DNA from: CBDCFL01 sp965216135
Lineage (GTDB): Bacteria > Pseudomonadota > Alphaproteobacteria > Rhodobacterales > Rhodobacteraceae
Direction: 5' to 3'
Assembly: GCA_965216135.1 (NCBI GenBank)
Contig: CBDCFL010000016.1
Coordinates: 1 to 64,000 of the forward strand
DNA: 64,000 nucleotides
The position numbers and the translations under genes were made by a program. Under the pieces are notes generated by a model. It made no database searches and had not been told where the DNA came from. It saw only the letters and a list, made by a program, of their open reading frames with translations. This document shows positions 33,544 through 42,555 of this stretch, in pieces; position 1 is the stretch's first letter, and every line of letters starts with the position of its first letter.

Positions 33544-34781
33544 TACCAACGGCCTTATAGAATGACGCTTTTTGCGTATTCGCGTGAGGTTATGTTTTGA
33601 ACGGTCTCTTTGTCTTCGGCGAAGAAGTTCCACGCGTCGCAGCACTTCTCGACGATGTGGTCGTAACTGTCGAAGATGGAGATGGCGAGTTTGTTGGCGC
33701 GCAGGTAGGCCCAGACGTTTTCGATCGGGTTGAGTTCCGGCGCGTATGGCGGCAGGGGGAGAAGTGTGATGTTGTCGGGGGTGCATAGTGCCTTTGAACC
33801 GTGCCAGCCTGCGCCATCAAGCACGATTACGGCATGTGCCCCTGGAACGACGGTTTTGGCGATTTCGGCGAGGTGTTCATTCATCGCCTGCGTATCGGCA
33901 AAGGGCATGACGAGGGCGGCGGCAGCGGCGCGTTCCGGACAGACGGCTCCAAATATGTAAGCCCATTTGTAGCGAGTATCACGTGGCGCGCGCGGGCGGG
34001 TTCCGCGCCTGGCCCAAACACGGGTGAGCGTTCCCTGCTGTCCGATCCTCGCTTCATCCTGGAACCAGATTTCCAGTGGTTTGCCGCGGGCTTCAGGCGG
34101 CAGTGCCGCCGCTACCAGCTGCGCGAAGTTTTTTTGAACGCCGCCTGTGCGGCCGGATCCGATTGAGGATGTGCGGGGCGCACCGAAAGCCGCCTGAACC
34201 CAAGTTCGGCAAGCTGTTTGCCTACCGTGCGCTCATGCATGACAACACCGAAGCGCTCTTTGATCAGGTGCTTCAGGTCGATACGCCGCCAACGCACCAC
34301 GCGGTCCACCTCAGGGTCAGGACCCGCGCGAACGATCTCGGAAAGTTCCGCCTTCTGCGCGGCGCTCAGGTAAGGCGTGCGCCCTGGTGCCGTGCGGTTC
34401 GACAGGCCCGCAAGCCCCCCCGGCATTGTAACGATACACCCAGTCGCGCAAGGTTTGCCGGTCCATCCCGCAGCTCCGCGCCGCCGCCGCGCGGTCCGAC
34501 CCTTCCATAACCAACGCAATCGCCAACATCCTCCGCGCTGCCTTCGCATCCGTTCTCACCGGTTCAACGAAGAGGGACCGGATGGCACTCACCAACCTGC
34601 AAGGGCCGGGCCGGACGCGCCGAACCCAGATGACCTCGCCGCCGGCGCGCGAAGGTCCCTCGCCGATAAATCCAACCGTGTAACCGCAACTGTCATGGGT
34701 CTCTCCTGCTTGTAGCAGAAGCGAATCACAACCGAGACGAAAAGGGAATCCCAAAAGAGTCACGCATAATGGCCCTTGGTA
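33544..34781 (-). mobile_element. IS630-family relative, copy C (degenerate, mosaic)
   Basis: TA-bounded with ends TACCAACGGCC and, reversed, TACCAAGGGCC. It is about 1238 bp, longer than copies A and B. The transposase gene is broken. Between about 34553 and 34630 it holds a segment closely matching the copy A transposase gene (its FNEEGPDGL region), inserted in reverse orientation, which replaces its own N terminus. Confidence 0.82.
33555..34549 (-). pseudogene. IS630-type transposase, two homopolymer frameshifts
   Basis: Reading upstream to downstream: AARRMLAIALVMEGSDRAAA ... MDRQTLRDWVYRYNAGG, then a shift at a run of seven G (about 34414-34420), then LAGLSNRTAPGRTPYLSAAQ ... RPAHPQSDPAAQAAFKK. 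A run of seven A (34129-34135 on the plus strand as T) stops this frame, while the -1 frame carries on NFAQLVAAALPPEA, EIWFQDEARIGQQG, VIVLDGAGWHGS and APELNPIENVW. All three catalytic residues survive in the last frame. Copies A and B have eight A at the equivalent site and no shift. Confidence 0.85.
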
Positions 34782-34815
34782 TTACCTATCCTTGGCTTCT
34801 CCTTGGCTTCGTTTT

Positions 34816-36453
34816 TTATGGTGCGATTGCCGCGCAGCGTCGGATATTGAGGCCGAGGGCACGCAGATTGACCACGTAGCGCATGGCCGGCATGCCGCGA
34901 ATGCGTAGGTGAGCCAGGTTCATCTGGTACTTTAATCGCGACATGGTCGCTTCTATGCCGGCCCGCCATCTGTAGACGTTGCGGAAGGCATCGCTTTGTT
35001 CATAAAGCCGGCGCTTTTGGTTGGCAGCCCTGGCCGGGGTATATTGAAAGCGGGAAAATTGGCCGTCACGCTTGGCCGCCTGCACGGGACATCGCAGTAT
35101 ATCGGGACATTTTTGGCAGATGGAGAGGTCGAAACGGGCCTGCAGCTTGGCTTTGGCGAGCGAGGCTGAAACCGGTTCGACGTTATTGGGACAGCGCAAG
35201 ACCAAGCCTTCTTCGTTGAGAGTGAAATCCTCCAACGTCAACCGTCCCGAGACGGCGCCTTTCGGCGGTCGCGCGGGCGCCACGAGATTGATGTTCTGTT
35301 CGCGCGTCAGAGCCATGTTGTCACTGGAACCGTAATGTGAATCACCCAGCATCACCGCCGGCGTCAGCGCGCGCTCGCTCAGATCATCCAGCGCATCGGC
35401 CAAGCGATGGCCGTCATGCACCGTCATCTTGTGGACCGCCACGTGGGTGATGAGGTCCGGTGTCGCGGCAACCGCCTCGTTACTGTCATCTTCACAATAG
35501 GTTTCGACGATCTGCGCCATGTATCCCTGACCCTTGTGCGCGTTGTAGCTCGCGTCCGGGTCGGCCGGATTGCCGACGGTATCGCACGGCACATCCTTTG
35601 GATCTCGAATCGCGGCGCGCTTTGCGTCACGATCGCCACACTCATCATCAACGATCAAATCGCCACACTCATCATCAACGATCTCGAACTGATCGCGCAG
35701 AACCCTCTCCAGGATCGCAAAACTGGAAAGCTTTGCCGCCGCCGTGTCACGGAATTGCAGCACCAGGGCTAGGAGATCCTGACCCGCTTCGCCGAGGCGC
35801 CGTTTTGAAACACTCGGCGCCGTATTCGCGAACGCGCCATTGCCCTCGCGATCGACATAGCGGCGGATCACCTCCTTGCTGATCTGCTCGTGCAGACCGG
35901 GATGATATCGCTCAAGCTCACGGGCAAACTTCGAGATGCTCTCAACAACGATACCAAGTCGTGTCAGCGCCCGCATTGCCGAACGAAGGGCCGTCGAATC
36001 CATGCGTTGGTGGCTGGTATCGACAGAGAATCCCTGCACCAGCCGATCCGTCAAACACCGGAACAGCAATTCATCGAGACCTTGTTCGATAAACAGACGG
36101 CGATAGTTGCGCAGGGTTTTCTCACAGAAATAGCTGTCCGCTTCGCTGCGCACGTCCAAGGCATAGTGCCACGCCATATTGAAGGCCAGGGCCTCGACGG
36201 TCTCTGCATCGCTCAGATCGTGCAGCTGCTGCAAAAGCAAGACCCCGATGACAACGTGTAGATCCTTCGATGGTCGGCCCATGCGTTCATCAAGGTGACG
36301 GCAAAGATCGTCAACCGGAAGTTCGACAAGCAGATGGTTCCGAAAAACCCCGGCCCAGGATTGCTCCATCAGGCGCCGACGTTTGTCCCCGAAATAGGAC
36401 CAGCGATCAAACAATTCTCCGGTCCGTCGGTCGCGTAAAGTAAACATGCACAA
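34816..36453 (-). CDS. IS1182-family transposase
   Basis: 545 residues. N-terminal DUF772-type region (PVDDLCRHLDERMGRPSKDL, FNMAWHYALDV); catalytic DDE in VDTSHQRMDSTALRS, AVMLGDSHYGSSDN and YRWRAGIEATMSRLK; cysteine-rich ICQKCPDILRCPVQ near the end. IVDDECGD is present twice in tandem (about residues 253-270), a 27-bp in-frame duplication. Otherwise normal for the family. Confidence 0.93.
   Translation of the reverse strand: MCMFTLRDRRTGELFDRWSYFGDKRRRLMEQSWAGVFRNHLLVELPVDDLCRHLDERMGRPSKDLHVVIGVLLLQQLHDLSDAETVEALAFNMAWHYALDVRSEADSYFCEKTLRNYRRLFIEQGLDELLFRCLTDRLVQGFSVDTSHQRMDSTALRSAMRALTRLGIVVESISKFARELERYHPGLHEQISKEVIRRYVDREGNGAFANTAPSVSKRRLGEAGQDLLALVLQFRDTAAAKLSSFAILERVLRDQFEIVDDECGDLIVDDECGDRDAKRAAIRDPKDVPCDTVGNPADPDASYNAHKGQGYMAQIVETYCEDDSNEAVAATPDLITHVAVHKMTVHDGHRLADALDDLSERALTPAVMLGDSHYGSSDNMALTREQNINLVAPARPPKGAVSGRLTLEDFTLNEEGLVLRCPNNVEPVSASLAKAKLQARFDLSICQKCPDILRCPVQAAKRDGQFSRFQYTPARAANQKRRLYEQSDAFRNVYRWRAGIEATMSRLKYQMNLAHLRIRGMPAMRYVVNLRALGLNIRRCAAIAP
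35637..35690 (-). repeat. 27-bp tandem duplication inside the IS1182 transposase
   Basis: Two adjacent units based on ATCGCCACACTCATCATCAA keep the frame and encode IVDDECGDL followed by IVDDECGDR. The units are nearly identical, so the duplication is recent. Confidence 0.8.
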
Positions 36454-36642
36454 TTATAACCCAGCCGACTCTCATGAGGAATCGACTTTTTACCGCCCCG
36501 TCATATTTCACGCGGTCGCCGATTTCAGGTTCTTTTCGCGGTGATGGTGAGTTAAACAAGTTTCTGGAAGCCGCGGAAAACTTCAAATTGCCTATCTGAT
36601 CCGTCGAGGTTGTCGCCGGATTTTCACCAAGAGCTCCAAGAC

Positions 36643-37623
36643 ATGGACAAACCCAAACGAAGTGAATGGAACCATCACCCGGCCTTGCCGATCACTAACT
36701 CACCAGTCTTTGTCTGGCCGCCGCGCCCAAGCGCCGCGTTGCGTCGTCTTACAGATCGCTGGGTGGACATAACGTCCGATGGCATGTTCCTGCTCGTGTC
36801 CTTGGCTCTTCTGCATTGGATCATTCCTGATCTTGAGACGATGCGCGCGCTTCAGCTTCACTGGATCGCAACTATCTGGCTCAGTAATATCGCGATAATG
36901 ACGGTTTTTGCGGGCGGGCTGCAATTGTGGTTTTTGACCTTCACCATGCAGGGCCAGCAGATGAAGTTCGATTTCCGCCCGATGATGACTGACAACGGCT
37001 CGTTCACCTTCCGCGATCAGGTCCGTGACAATATGTTCTGGAGCTATGCCAGCGGTGTGACCGCCTGGACGTTTTTTGAGGTCCTTTACTTCTGGTGTGA
37101 TGCAAACGGCTGGGTAAATGTTCTGTCGTTCCGCGAGGCCCCGATATGGTTTTTTGCCAGCCTACTGCTTACGCCGGCCTTTTCATCGATGCATTTCTAC
37201 TGGATACACCGGTTGCTCCATTGGCCGCCTCTCTACCGGCGAGTGCACAGCCTGCACCACCGGAATGTGAACATTGGCCCGTGGTCAGGCATGTCCATGC
37301 ATCCAGTGGAGAGCTTCATGTATGTATCAGCCGTTTTGATCCACTTCGTCGTGCCGAGCCACTTGCTTGTGTTCATGGCGCATCTGCTGACCAAATCCGT
37401 CGGGCCTGCCTTTTCCCATGCCGGGTTCGAAAAGGTTATGTTTAGGAACGGTGAGGATATTGAGGCAGGCGACTTTCACCATCAGCTCCACCACAGGTAT
37501 TTTGAGTGCAACTACGGCACAACCGAGATGCCCTGGGACGCGTGGTTCGGAACTTTTCACGATGGCACGGAAAAAGCAACAGCCCGCATCAAGGAGCGGC
37601 GAAAACGATTGCAAACGCGCTAG
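36643..37623 (+). CDS. Membrane fatty-acid hydroxylase / sterol desaturase family protein
   Basis: 326 residues with four or five hydrophobic segments and the di-iron His clusters of the family: HFYWIHRLLHWPPLYRRVHS, HSLHHRNVNIGPWSGMSMHP and DFHHQLHHRYFECNYG. Such proteins hydroxylate or desaturate lipids in the inner membrane; the substrate is not evident. ATG 36643 is preferred to an upstream TTG because GAGCTCCAAGAC precedes it. IS1182 ends 140 bp upstream and IS30 copy 3 begins 170 bp downstream, so the gene is isolated between mobile elements and could be mobilised by the two IS30 copies. Confidence 0.85.
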   Translation: MDKPKRSEWNHHPALPITNSPVFVWPPRPSAALRRLTDRWVDITSDGMFLLVSLALLHWIIPDLETMRALQLHWIATIWLSNIAIMTVFAGGLQLWFLTFTMQGQQMKFDFRPMMTDNGSFTFRDQVRDNMFWSYASGVTAWTFFEVLYFWCDANGWVNVLSFREAPIWFFASLLLTPAFSSMHFYWIHRLLHWPPLYRRVHSLHHRNVNIGPWSGMSMHPVESFMYVSAVLIHFVVPSHLLVFMAHLLTKSVGPAFSHAGFEKVMFRNGEDIEAGDFHHQLHHRYFECNYGTTEMPWDAWFGTFHDGTEKATARIKERRKRLQTR

Positions 37624-37793
37624 GGTTGGTTGCTCCAAGCAGCTGCGTCGATTGGCCAAGCGATAGCGACGCCCGCTTGGGGGCGGGCAAAGCAGTCGTT
37701 GAAAGAAATGGCTAAATCCAATTCTGCATTGGCTTTACTCAGAAACAACCGAATTCCGCCTTCAGACCAACAGCGGACTTGTCCGCTTTGGGC

Positions 37794-39020
37794 GGCGGGC
37801 TCAACTGATCGACGCAACACACTCGGCAAATTTCTCTGCTGGCGTTTGGTATTGCAAGGTCTTGCGAGGCCTTTCGTTCAACTGACGTGCGATCGCGCTG
37901 AGCTTTGCTTGAGAATGAACGGATAAATCAGTTCCCCTTGGCAGATATTGCCGGAGAAGCCGGTTGGTGTTTTCGTTCGAACCGCGTTGCCACGGGGAGT
38001 GTGGGTCGCAAAAGTAGACGTCGATATCGGTCGCTATGGTCAGGCGCGGGTGATCTGCCAGCTCTTTGCCGCGATCCCATGTCAGGGACTTGTAGAGTTC
38101 GCGTGGCAATCTCTGTGCCGATTTGATTAGCCCAGAGATGACGCTTTCGGTGTCCTTGTTGGCGACTTTGACCAGCATCACATACCGCGAATGGCGTTCC
38201 ACTAGGGTCGCTATATAACTGTTCTTCGACCCTCCGATCAGATCGCCTTCCCAATGCCCTGGCACCGCTCTGTCTTCCACGGACGCGGGTCTTTGACTGA
38301 TCGATACGGCGTTTTTGATCTGCCCCAAACCGTTGCGCTTGAGGCTTGCATGCTTGGAGCGCCGGACAGTGCGTTTGGCGCGCAGATGCTCCAGCAACTC
38401 CTTCTTCAGTACGCCGCGCGCCTGTATATAAAGGCTTCTGTATATCGTTTCGTGCGACACTTGTTTCTGCGCTTTTTTCGGGAACGTACGCTTGAGCCAG
38501 CCCGCAATCTGCTCGGGTGACCACTTGCGCCGAAGCTTTGCCGATACTGCTTGGGCCAAAGCTGGGTGGCAAGCCAGCTTGCATGTCTTGGGGCGCAATG
38601 CGCGATCCCATGCTGCCTGATCAGAGGTCGTCGCGCGATAGTTAGCAGATCCGCCATTCCGTCGAACCTCGCGGCTGATGGTTGAGGGCGCGCGTCCTAA
38701 TTGGTGGGCGATCACGCGAAGTGATCGTTTGATGCTAAGCCCGCGCGAAATCTCCTCGCGCTCAGAAAGGCTCAGGGCGCGGCTACCACGTCTGCGACCT
38801 GGCGGGCGGATGCCGCCTGTCGGCGAGATAACGGAAAAGACCGAGGATGATTGCCGGTCAAACACCCGCCCAATCGAACTCATCGACTCTCCGCGCTGCC
38901 AACGATCCCAAATCTCAGCCCGCTGCGTGGCCGAATAGTAAATGCGGCGACGATACTTCATGCTCAACACTCCATCTCTTCCTAAAGATTAAAGTGTTGC
39001 GTCCACCCGTTGAGGCCACC
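37794..39020 (-). mobile_element. IS30-family element, copy 3
   Basis: 1227 bp, practically identical to copy 2 (one base difference noticed near 38946). The flanks CCGCTTTG and CAAAGCGG are exact inverted matches around the insertion, a palindromic IS30 target. It is oriented like copy 2. Confidence 0.92.
37801..38970 (-). CDS. IS30-family transposase
   Basis: 389 residues, same protein as the copy at 32026, with the triad in HWEGDLIGGSKNSYIAT, TWDRGKELADH and SNENTNRLLRQYL. Intact. Confidence 0.95.
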   Translation of the reverse strand: MLSMKYRRRIYYSATQRAEIWDRWQRGESMSSIGRVFDRQSSSVFSVISPTGGIRPPGRRRGSRALSLSEREEISRGLSIKRSLRVIAHQLGRAPSTISREVRRNGGSANYRATTSDQAAWDRALRPKTCKLACHPALAQAVSAKLRRKWSPEQIAGWLKRTFPKKAQKQVSHETIYRSLYIQARGVLKKELLEHLRAKRTVRRSKHASLKRNGLGQIKNAVSISQRPASVEDRAVPGHWEGDLIGGSKNSYIATLVERHSRYVMLVKVANKDTESVISGLIKSAQRLPRELYKSLTWDRGKELADHPRLTIATDIDVYFCDPHSPWQRGSNENTNRLLRQYLPRGTDLSVHSQAKLSAIARQLNERPRKTLQYQTPAEKFAECVASIS

Positions 39021-39064
39021 GCTCAAAGCGGTCCTAGACAGCGACAAGTTAGCAGCTCTTGACC

Positions 39065-40444
39065 CTAGCTGAACACCTTGGTCAGCGCCTTGTCGACCGC
39101 CTGCGTGATGGCGTCGATGTCATCGGGCGTGGCGATCAGGGCGGGGCTGAAGCACAACGTGTTGTTGAACCCGGGCACCGAGCGGTTGGTGGCACCGATG
39201 ATCACTCCTTGCACCCCGCAATCGGCGACCACGGCGGCGACAGCCTTTTCATCCACCGGTTCTTTGGTGGTCCGATCCCTGACCAGTTCGGCCCCGACGA
39301 ACAGCCCCTTGCCGCGCACATCGCCGATTATGCGGTGTTTGTTCATTAGTTCGCGCAGGTTGGCCACCATGCGGTCCCCCATCCGGGTGGTGTTGTCCAG
39401 CAGCCCCTCTTCCTCGATGATCGCCATGTTTTCCAGCGCCGCTGCGGGCCCAGCCGTGCAGCCGCCAAAGGTGGAGATATCGCGGAAATAATTCAGCGGG
39501 TCATCGGCGTTGGATTTGAATTTTTCAAACACCGCCTCGGTCGTCACAGTGACCGAGATCGCCGCATAGCCCGAGGCCACGCCTTTGGCCATGGTGACGA
39601 AATCGGGCACAACGCCGTAATGCTGATAGCCAAACCAGGTACCGGTGCGCCCCAATCCGCAGACCACTTCGTCTATGTGCAACATGATCTCGTATTTGGC
39701 GCATATTTCCTGCACCCGTTGCCAATATCCTTCGGGCGGAGGGATGACACCGCCGCCCGCAGTGACGGGCTCGAGGCACAACAGCCCGATCTCGTCGGGG
39801 CCTTCGCGCAAAATCACCTCTTCGATCGCATCGGCCGCGCGCTCTCCGTAATTTTCGACATCCCACTGGGCGCGGTATTCCAGGCAATGCGGCACTTCGA
39901 TAAACCCGGGCGTGAACGGGCCGTAATCGGTATTGCGATGTTTTTGGCCGCCGGCGGAAAGCGTCGTGATGGTGGTGCCGTGGTAATCGCGGTCGCGGTA
40001 AAGGATCTTGGTTTTCTTGCCGCCGCAATGCTGATGGCCGATCTGGCGCACCATCTTGTACACTTTCTCGTTCGCCTCGGAGCCGGAATTGGAGAAATAC
40101 ACGCGCGACAGGCCCGGCATTTTCGACAGCAGCCGTTCGCAGAATTGCGAACCGGGGATCGAGCCGGCGCTTTGAGAGAAATAATTCATCTTCACCAATT
40201 GATCGCGCACTGCGTCGGCGATCCGGGTGCGGCCGTAACCGACGTTGACGGTCCACACGCCGCCAGAGACCGCATCGATGTATTCTTTGCCGTTTGCATC
40301 CCAGACCTTGATGCCCTTGCCCTCGACAATGATGCGCGGATCGTTGGTTTCCAGTGGTTTGTGCTGCAACAGATGATGCCAGATATGGGCGCGGTCAGCC
40401 TCGATAATGGCAGTCATGTCGTTGGGGGCGATGCGGCTTTGCAT
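39065..40444 (-). CDS. tpa: Taurine:pyruvate aminotransferase
   Basis: 459 residues, class III aminotransferase (EC 2.6.1.77). It transfers the amino group of taurine to pyruvate, giving sulfoacetaldehyde and alanine. The N terminus MQSRIAPNDMTAIIEADRAH and IDAVSGGVWTVNVGYGRTRI follow the known Tpa pattern. PLP features: FSNSGSEANEKVYKMVRQIG, YHGTTITTLS, LHIDEVVCGLGRTG and TMAKGVASGY (the Schiff-base Lys). ATG 40444 is chosen over an upstream one because the family starts here. It is separated from tauR, xsc and pta by about 7 kb of mobile DNA, and diverges from tauABC across IS1595 B. Confidence 0.94.
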   Translation of the reverse strand: MQSRIAPNDMTAIIEADRAHIWHHLLQHKPLETNDPRIIVEGKGIKVWDANGKEYIDAVSGGVWTVNVGYGRTRIADAVRDQLVKMNYFSQSAGSIPGSQFCERLLSKMPGLSRVYFSNSGSEANEKVYKMVRQIGHQHCGGKKTKILYRDRDYHGTTITTLSAGGQKHRNTDYGPFTPGFIEVPHCLEYRAQWDVENYGERAADAIEEVILREGPDEIGLLCLEPVTAGGGVIPPPEGYWQRVQEICAKYEIMLHIDEVVCGLGRTGTWFGYQHYGVVPDFVTMAKGVASGYAAISVTVTTEAVFEKFKSNADDPLNYFRDISTFGGCTAGPAAALENMAIIEEEGLLDNTTRMGDRMVANLRELMNKHRIIGDVRGKGLFVGAELVRDRTTKEPVDEKAVAAVVADCGVQGVIIGATNRSVPGFNNTLCFSPALIATPDDIDAITQAVDKALTKVFS

Positions 40445-40638
40445 GAGGGCGGTCCTTGGTGGCAACTGATCCCAAACATTGCGTCCTGCGACTGCGAAGC
40501 GATAGGGCCAGATACAGTGCCCTTGTATAGCCAATTGAACAGCGCAGTTGTCAGGGCGCACTTTGGCTTTCTAGATTGCGCGCGCAAGGGGGCTGTTCGC
40601 TAAATTTTGGGACTTATATGCGTGAGTGCCCAAGCGGG

Positions 40639-40794
40639 TTAGGCTTTCGCCTCCTTTAGGTATTTCCACTCATCCCGCTTTTTCGGCTTCGCCCTGACGA
40701 GAGCCTTGGCGACGTTCTCTGGCGTGTCGGGTATTGGCGCAGGCAGAGACTTCTCGACGGGACGGCCTCGGGGTCGCTTTTTGGCAGACTTCAT
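40639..40794 (-). CDS. Small basic protein of IS1595, AT-hook-like
   Basis: 51 residues: MKSAKKRPRGRPVEKSLPAP then IPDTPENVAKALVRAKPKKR and DEWKYLKEAKA. KRPRGRP is an AT-hook core, suggesting minor-groove binding. It lies 32 bp downstream of the transposase on the same strand. I believe similar short ORFs accompany other IS1595-type elements, but I cannot check this here. It probably assists or regulates transposition. Confidence 0.65.
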   Translation of the reverse strand: MKSAKKRPRGRPVEKSLPAPIPDTPENVAKALVRAKPKKRDEWKYLKEAKA

Positions 40795-40826
40795 GGCGCG
40801 TCCCTCCTAGCTAATGCGGCGTAAGT

Positions 40827-41771
40827 CTACCTGATCAAATCTCGGTACTGCAACCGCTTCCCAACCAACCCGCGAACGATGGCCTGCATCTGGTCTAACG
40901 TGTCCTTGGGGCGGTCGTTGTGGCGACCAGCAAACTCGCCGACATAGCGGTTTATATGCTTTTCACTGATGTGGTGGAAAGTGCCGTGATATCCTCGCTT
41001 CAATGCGGCCCAAAACGACTCGATCCCGTTGGTGTGCGCCTGATCACGGACATACTCGCTGACGCTGTGCTTAACGGCCTCGTGCTCAAAGGGCAACCCG
41101 CCGTAGCTCTGGTGATCGTCGGTGTAGACCGTCGCGCCCTTGGCGGCAAGGTCGCCCACGAAGCTGTGCAGAGTATCCTTGTCGGTGTTCTCGATCACCC
41201 TAGCGCTCACGCGGTTCGTGGCCCTGTCTTTCGCGCCGGCAACGATGGTTTTTCCCACGCCGCCGCGACCGGCCCGCAACTTCTTGTTGCCGTGTTTGTT
41301 CTTCTCCTTGCCGCCCATGTAGGTCTCATCAACCTCAACGGGGCCGGTAAAGTCGTCGCCGTTCTCATCCTGCCACGTCTCCCGAAGCCGGTGCGCCAGA
41401 TGCCACGCGGTCTTTTGCGTGATGCCGAGATCGCGGTAAAACTTCATGCTTGACGTACCTTTGAGTCCGGTGGTCATCAAGTAAGCCGCGATCGCCCAGG
41501 CCTGCAAGCCGAGCTTGCTGTCGTGCATGGCCGTACCCGTCTTGACTGAGAACCGCTTGCGGCATTCCTTCTCGCGGCAGCGATAGGGCTGCGACTTATG
41601 CGCCGCGCCAGACTGGACGTTGACCGATCCGCAATGCGGGCACCAGGGACCATCGGGCCACCGCGCCTCGGCAAACCAGCGCTCCGCCGCATCGTCGTCC
41701 AGGAACATGCGGATTATCTGAGTGATGCTGAGTCCCTCTCTGAAGCTCTTGCCGGGGCCGCCCTTAGGCAT
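40827..41771 (-). CDS. IS1595-family transposase
   Basis: 314 residues, intact. The N-terminal zinc ribbon WCPHCGS and YRCREKECRKRFS is followed by VEVDETYMGGKEKNKHGNKK (first Asp), TVYTDDHQSYGG (second Asp) and QAHTNGIESFWAALKRGYHG (Asn/Glu). The C-terminal tail INRYVGEFAGRHNDR ends LQYRDLIR. It shares fold and motifs with the split transposase at 14557 but is from a different subgroup. Confidence 0.94.
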   Translation of the reverse strand: MPKGGPGKSFREGLSITQIIRMFLDDDAAERWFAEARWPDGPWCPHCGSVNVQSGAAHKSQPYRCREKECRKRFSVKTGTAMHDSKLGLQAWAIAAYLMTTGLKGTSSMKFYRDLGITQKTAWHLAHRLRETWQDENGDDFTGPVEVDETYMGGKEKNKHGNKKLRAGRGGVGKTIVAGAKDRATNRVSARVIENTDKDTLHSFVGDLAAKGATVYTDDHQSYGGLPFEHEAVKHSVSEYVRDQAHTNGIESFWAALKRGYHGTFHHISEKHINRYVGEFAGRHNDRPKDTLDQMQAIVRGLVGKRLQYRDLIR

Positions 41772-41849
41772 GACTTACTCCTTCCCTATTATTAACAATA
41801 TAGTGCCCACCACTAGGCATTTCAAGGGGATGGGGGAAGGAAAAAGCGG

Positions 41850-41878
41850 TTGACGCGGAAAGTCGTCCGATCTATACA
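41850..41878 (+). promoter_or_regulatory. Promoter of IS1595 cargo genes
   Basis: TTGACG (41850-41855) and TATACA (41873-41878) with a 17-bp spacer, 32 bp before the cargo ATG at 41911. AAGAAGGGAC precedes that start. Confidence 0.65.
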
Positions 41879-41910
41879 CCATCCTGATCTAAGAAGGGAC
41901 TCATTCTCAC

Positions 41911-42363
41911 ATGCCTATCACCGTGGACCAGATCAAGCGCCGTCTGGACTCCGTCATGCAAAGAGCCGAGGCGGTGCGAGCGAACATCGACCGCTTGGAA
42001 GGTAATCTCCGAGAGATCGAGACGGAGAGGTCAGACCTGGAAGCGACCTATCGCGTCTGCACCCAACTCGAAGAAGAGGGTGACGAGCCGAACGGTGCGT
42101 CTCACGGCGCGGGCGAGCCGACCCAGCGAGCGCTAATCACGATGATCCTGAAGGAGGCTGATCATCCGATGAAGCCCGCCGAGATCGTGGCGGTGGCCAT
42201 GGAGAAGCATGGTCGGAAGATTCCGGTCGGCACCATTAATGGAAATCTGAACAGATGGAAGAAAGAGGGGCGAGTGATTAACAGCAACATCGGCTGGTCA
42301 CTCGCCCCTCCTATTCCCTGCAACCCGCAACCGGAGCGGACTGATCCGGTAGAAAGGGAGTGA
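41911..42363 (+). CDS. IS1595 cargo: coiled-coil / winged-helix protein
   Basis: 150 residues. Residues about 5-58 form a coiled coil (VDQIKRRLDSVMQRAEAVRA, LEGNLREIETERSDLEATYR). Residues about 72-130 look like a winged helix: ALITMILKEADHPMKPAEIV, MEKHGRKIPVGTINGNLNRW, EGRVINSNIGWSLAP. This arrangement resembles HARE-HTH type domains, a similarity judged by eye. A role in regulating the element or a host gene is possible. It diverges from the transposase. Confidence 0.7.
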   Translation: MPITVDQIKRRLDSVMQRAEAVRANIDRLEGNLREIETERSDLEATYRVCTQLEEEGDEPNGASHGAGEPTQRALITMILKEADHPMKPAEIVAVAMEKHGRKIPVGTINGNLNRWKKEGRVINSNIGWSLAPPIPCNPQPERTDPVERE

Positions 42364-42403
42364 CGCTGATGACTTGGACAGCTAACAGCCCTGCGGCGGG
42401 CTG

Positions 42404-42424
42404 GGGTCACACTGAGTGTGACCC
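42404..42424. repeat. 21-bp palindrome between cargo genes
   Basis: GGGTCACACT-G-AGTGTGACCC is perfect, with 10-bp arms around one base. A second hairpin, TGCCCCTT-CCAC-AAGGGGCA, follows at 42461-42480. No T tract follows either, so they may be operator or RNA structures rather than classic terminators. Confidence 0.6.
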
Positions 42425-42555
42425 GAATCGCCGCTCCGATATACCGTAACCACTCCCACCTGCCCCTTCCACAAGGGGCAAGAGCGAACGGCATGTCCCC
42501 TGCAACAGGATGCGCCATTCGTGCTTTTTCCCACAATACCAAAGGTGATGTCAAG

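Larger units (their letters stand above)
33434..36502 (-). mobile_element. IS1182-family element interrupted by an IS630 relative
   Basis: The ends are inverted repeats GACGGGGCGGTAAAAAGT (33434 onward, and reversed at 36502). ATATTT is repeated on both sides (33428-33433 and 36503-36508). The transposase is intact; the inserted IS630 relative (33544-34781) sits downstream of it, so IS1182 without the insert is about 1.8 kb. Confidence 0.85.
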
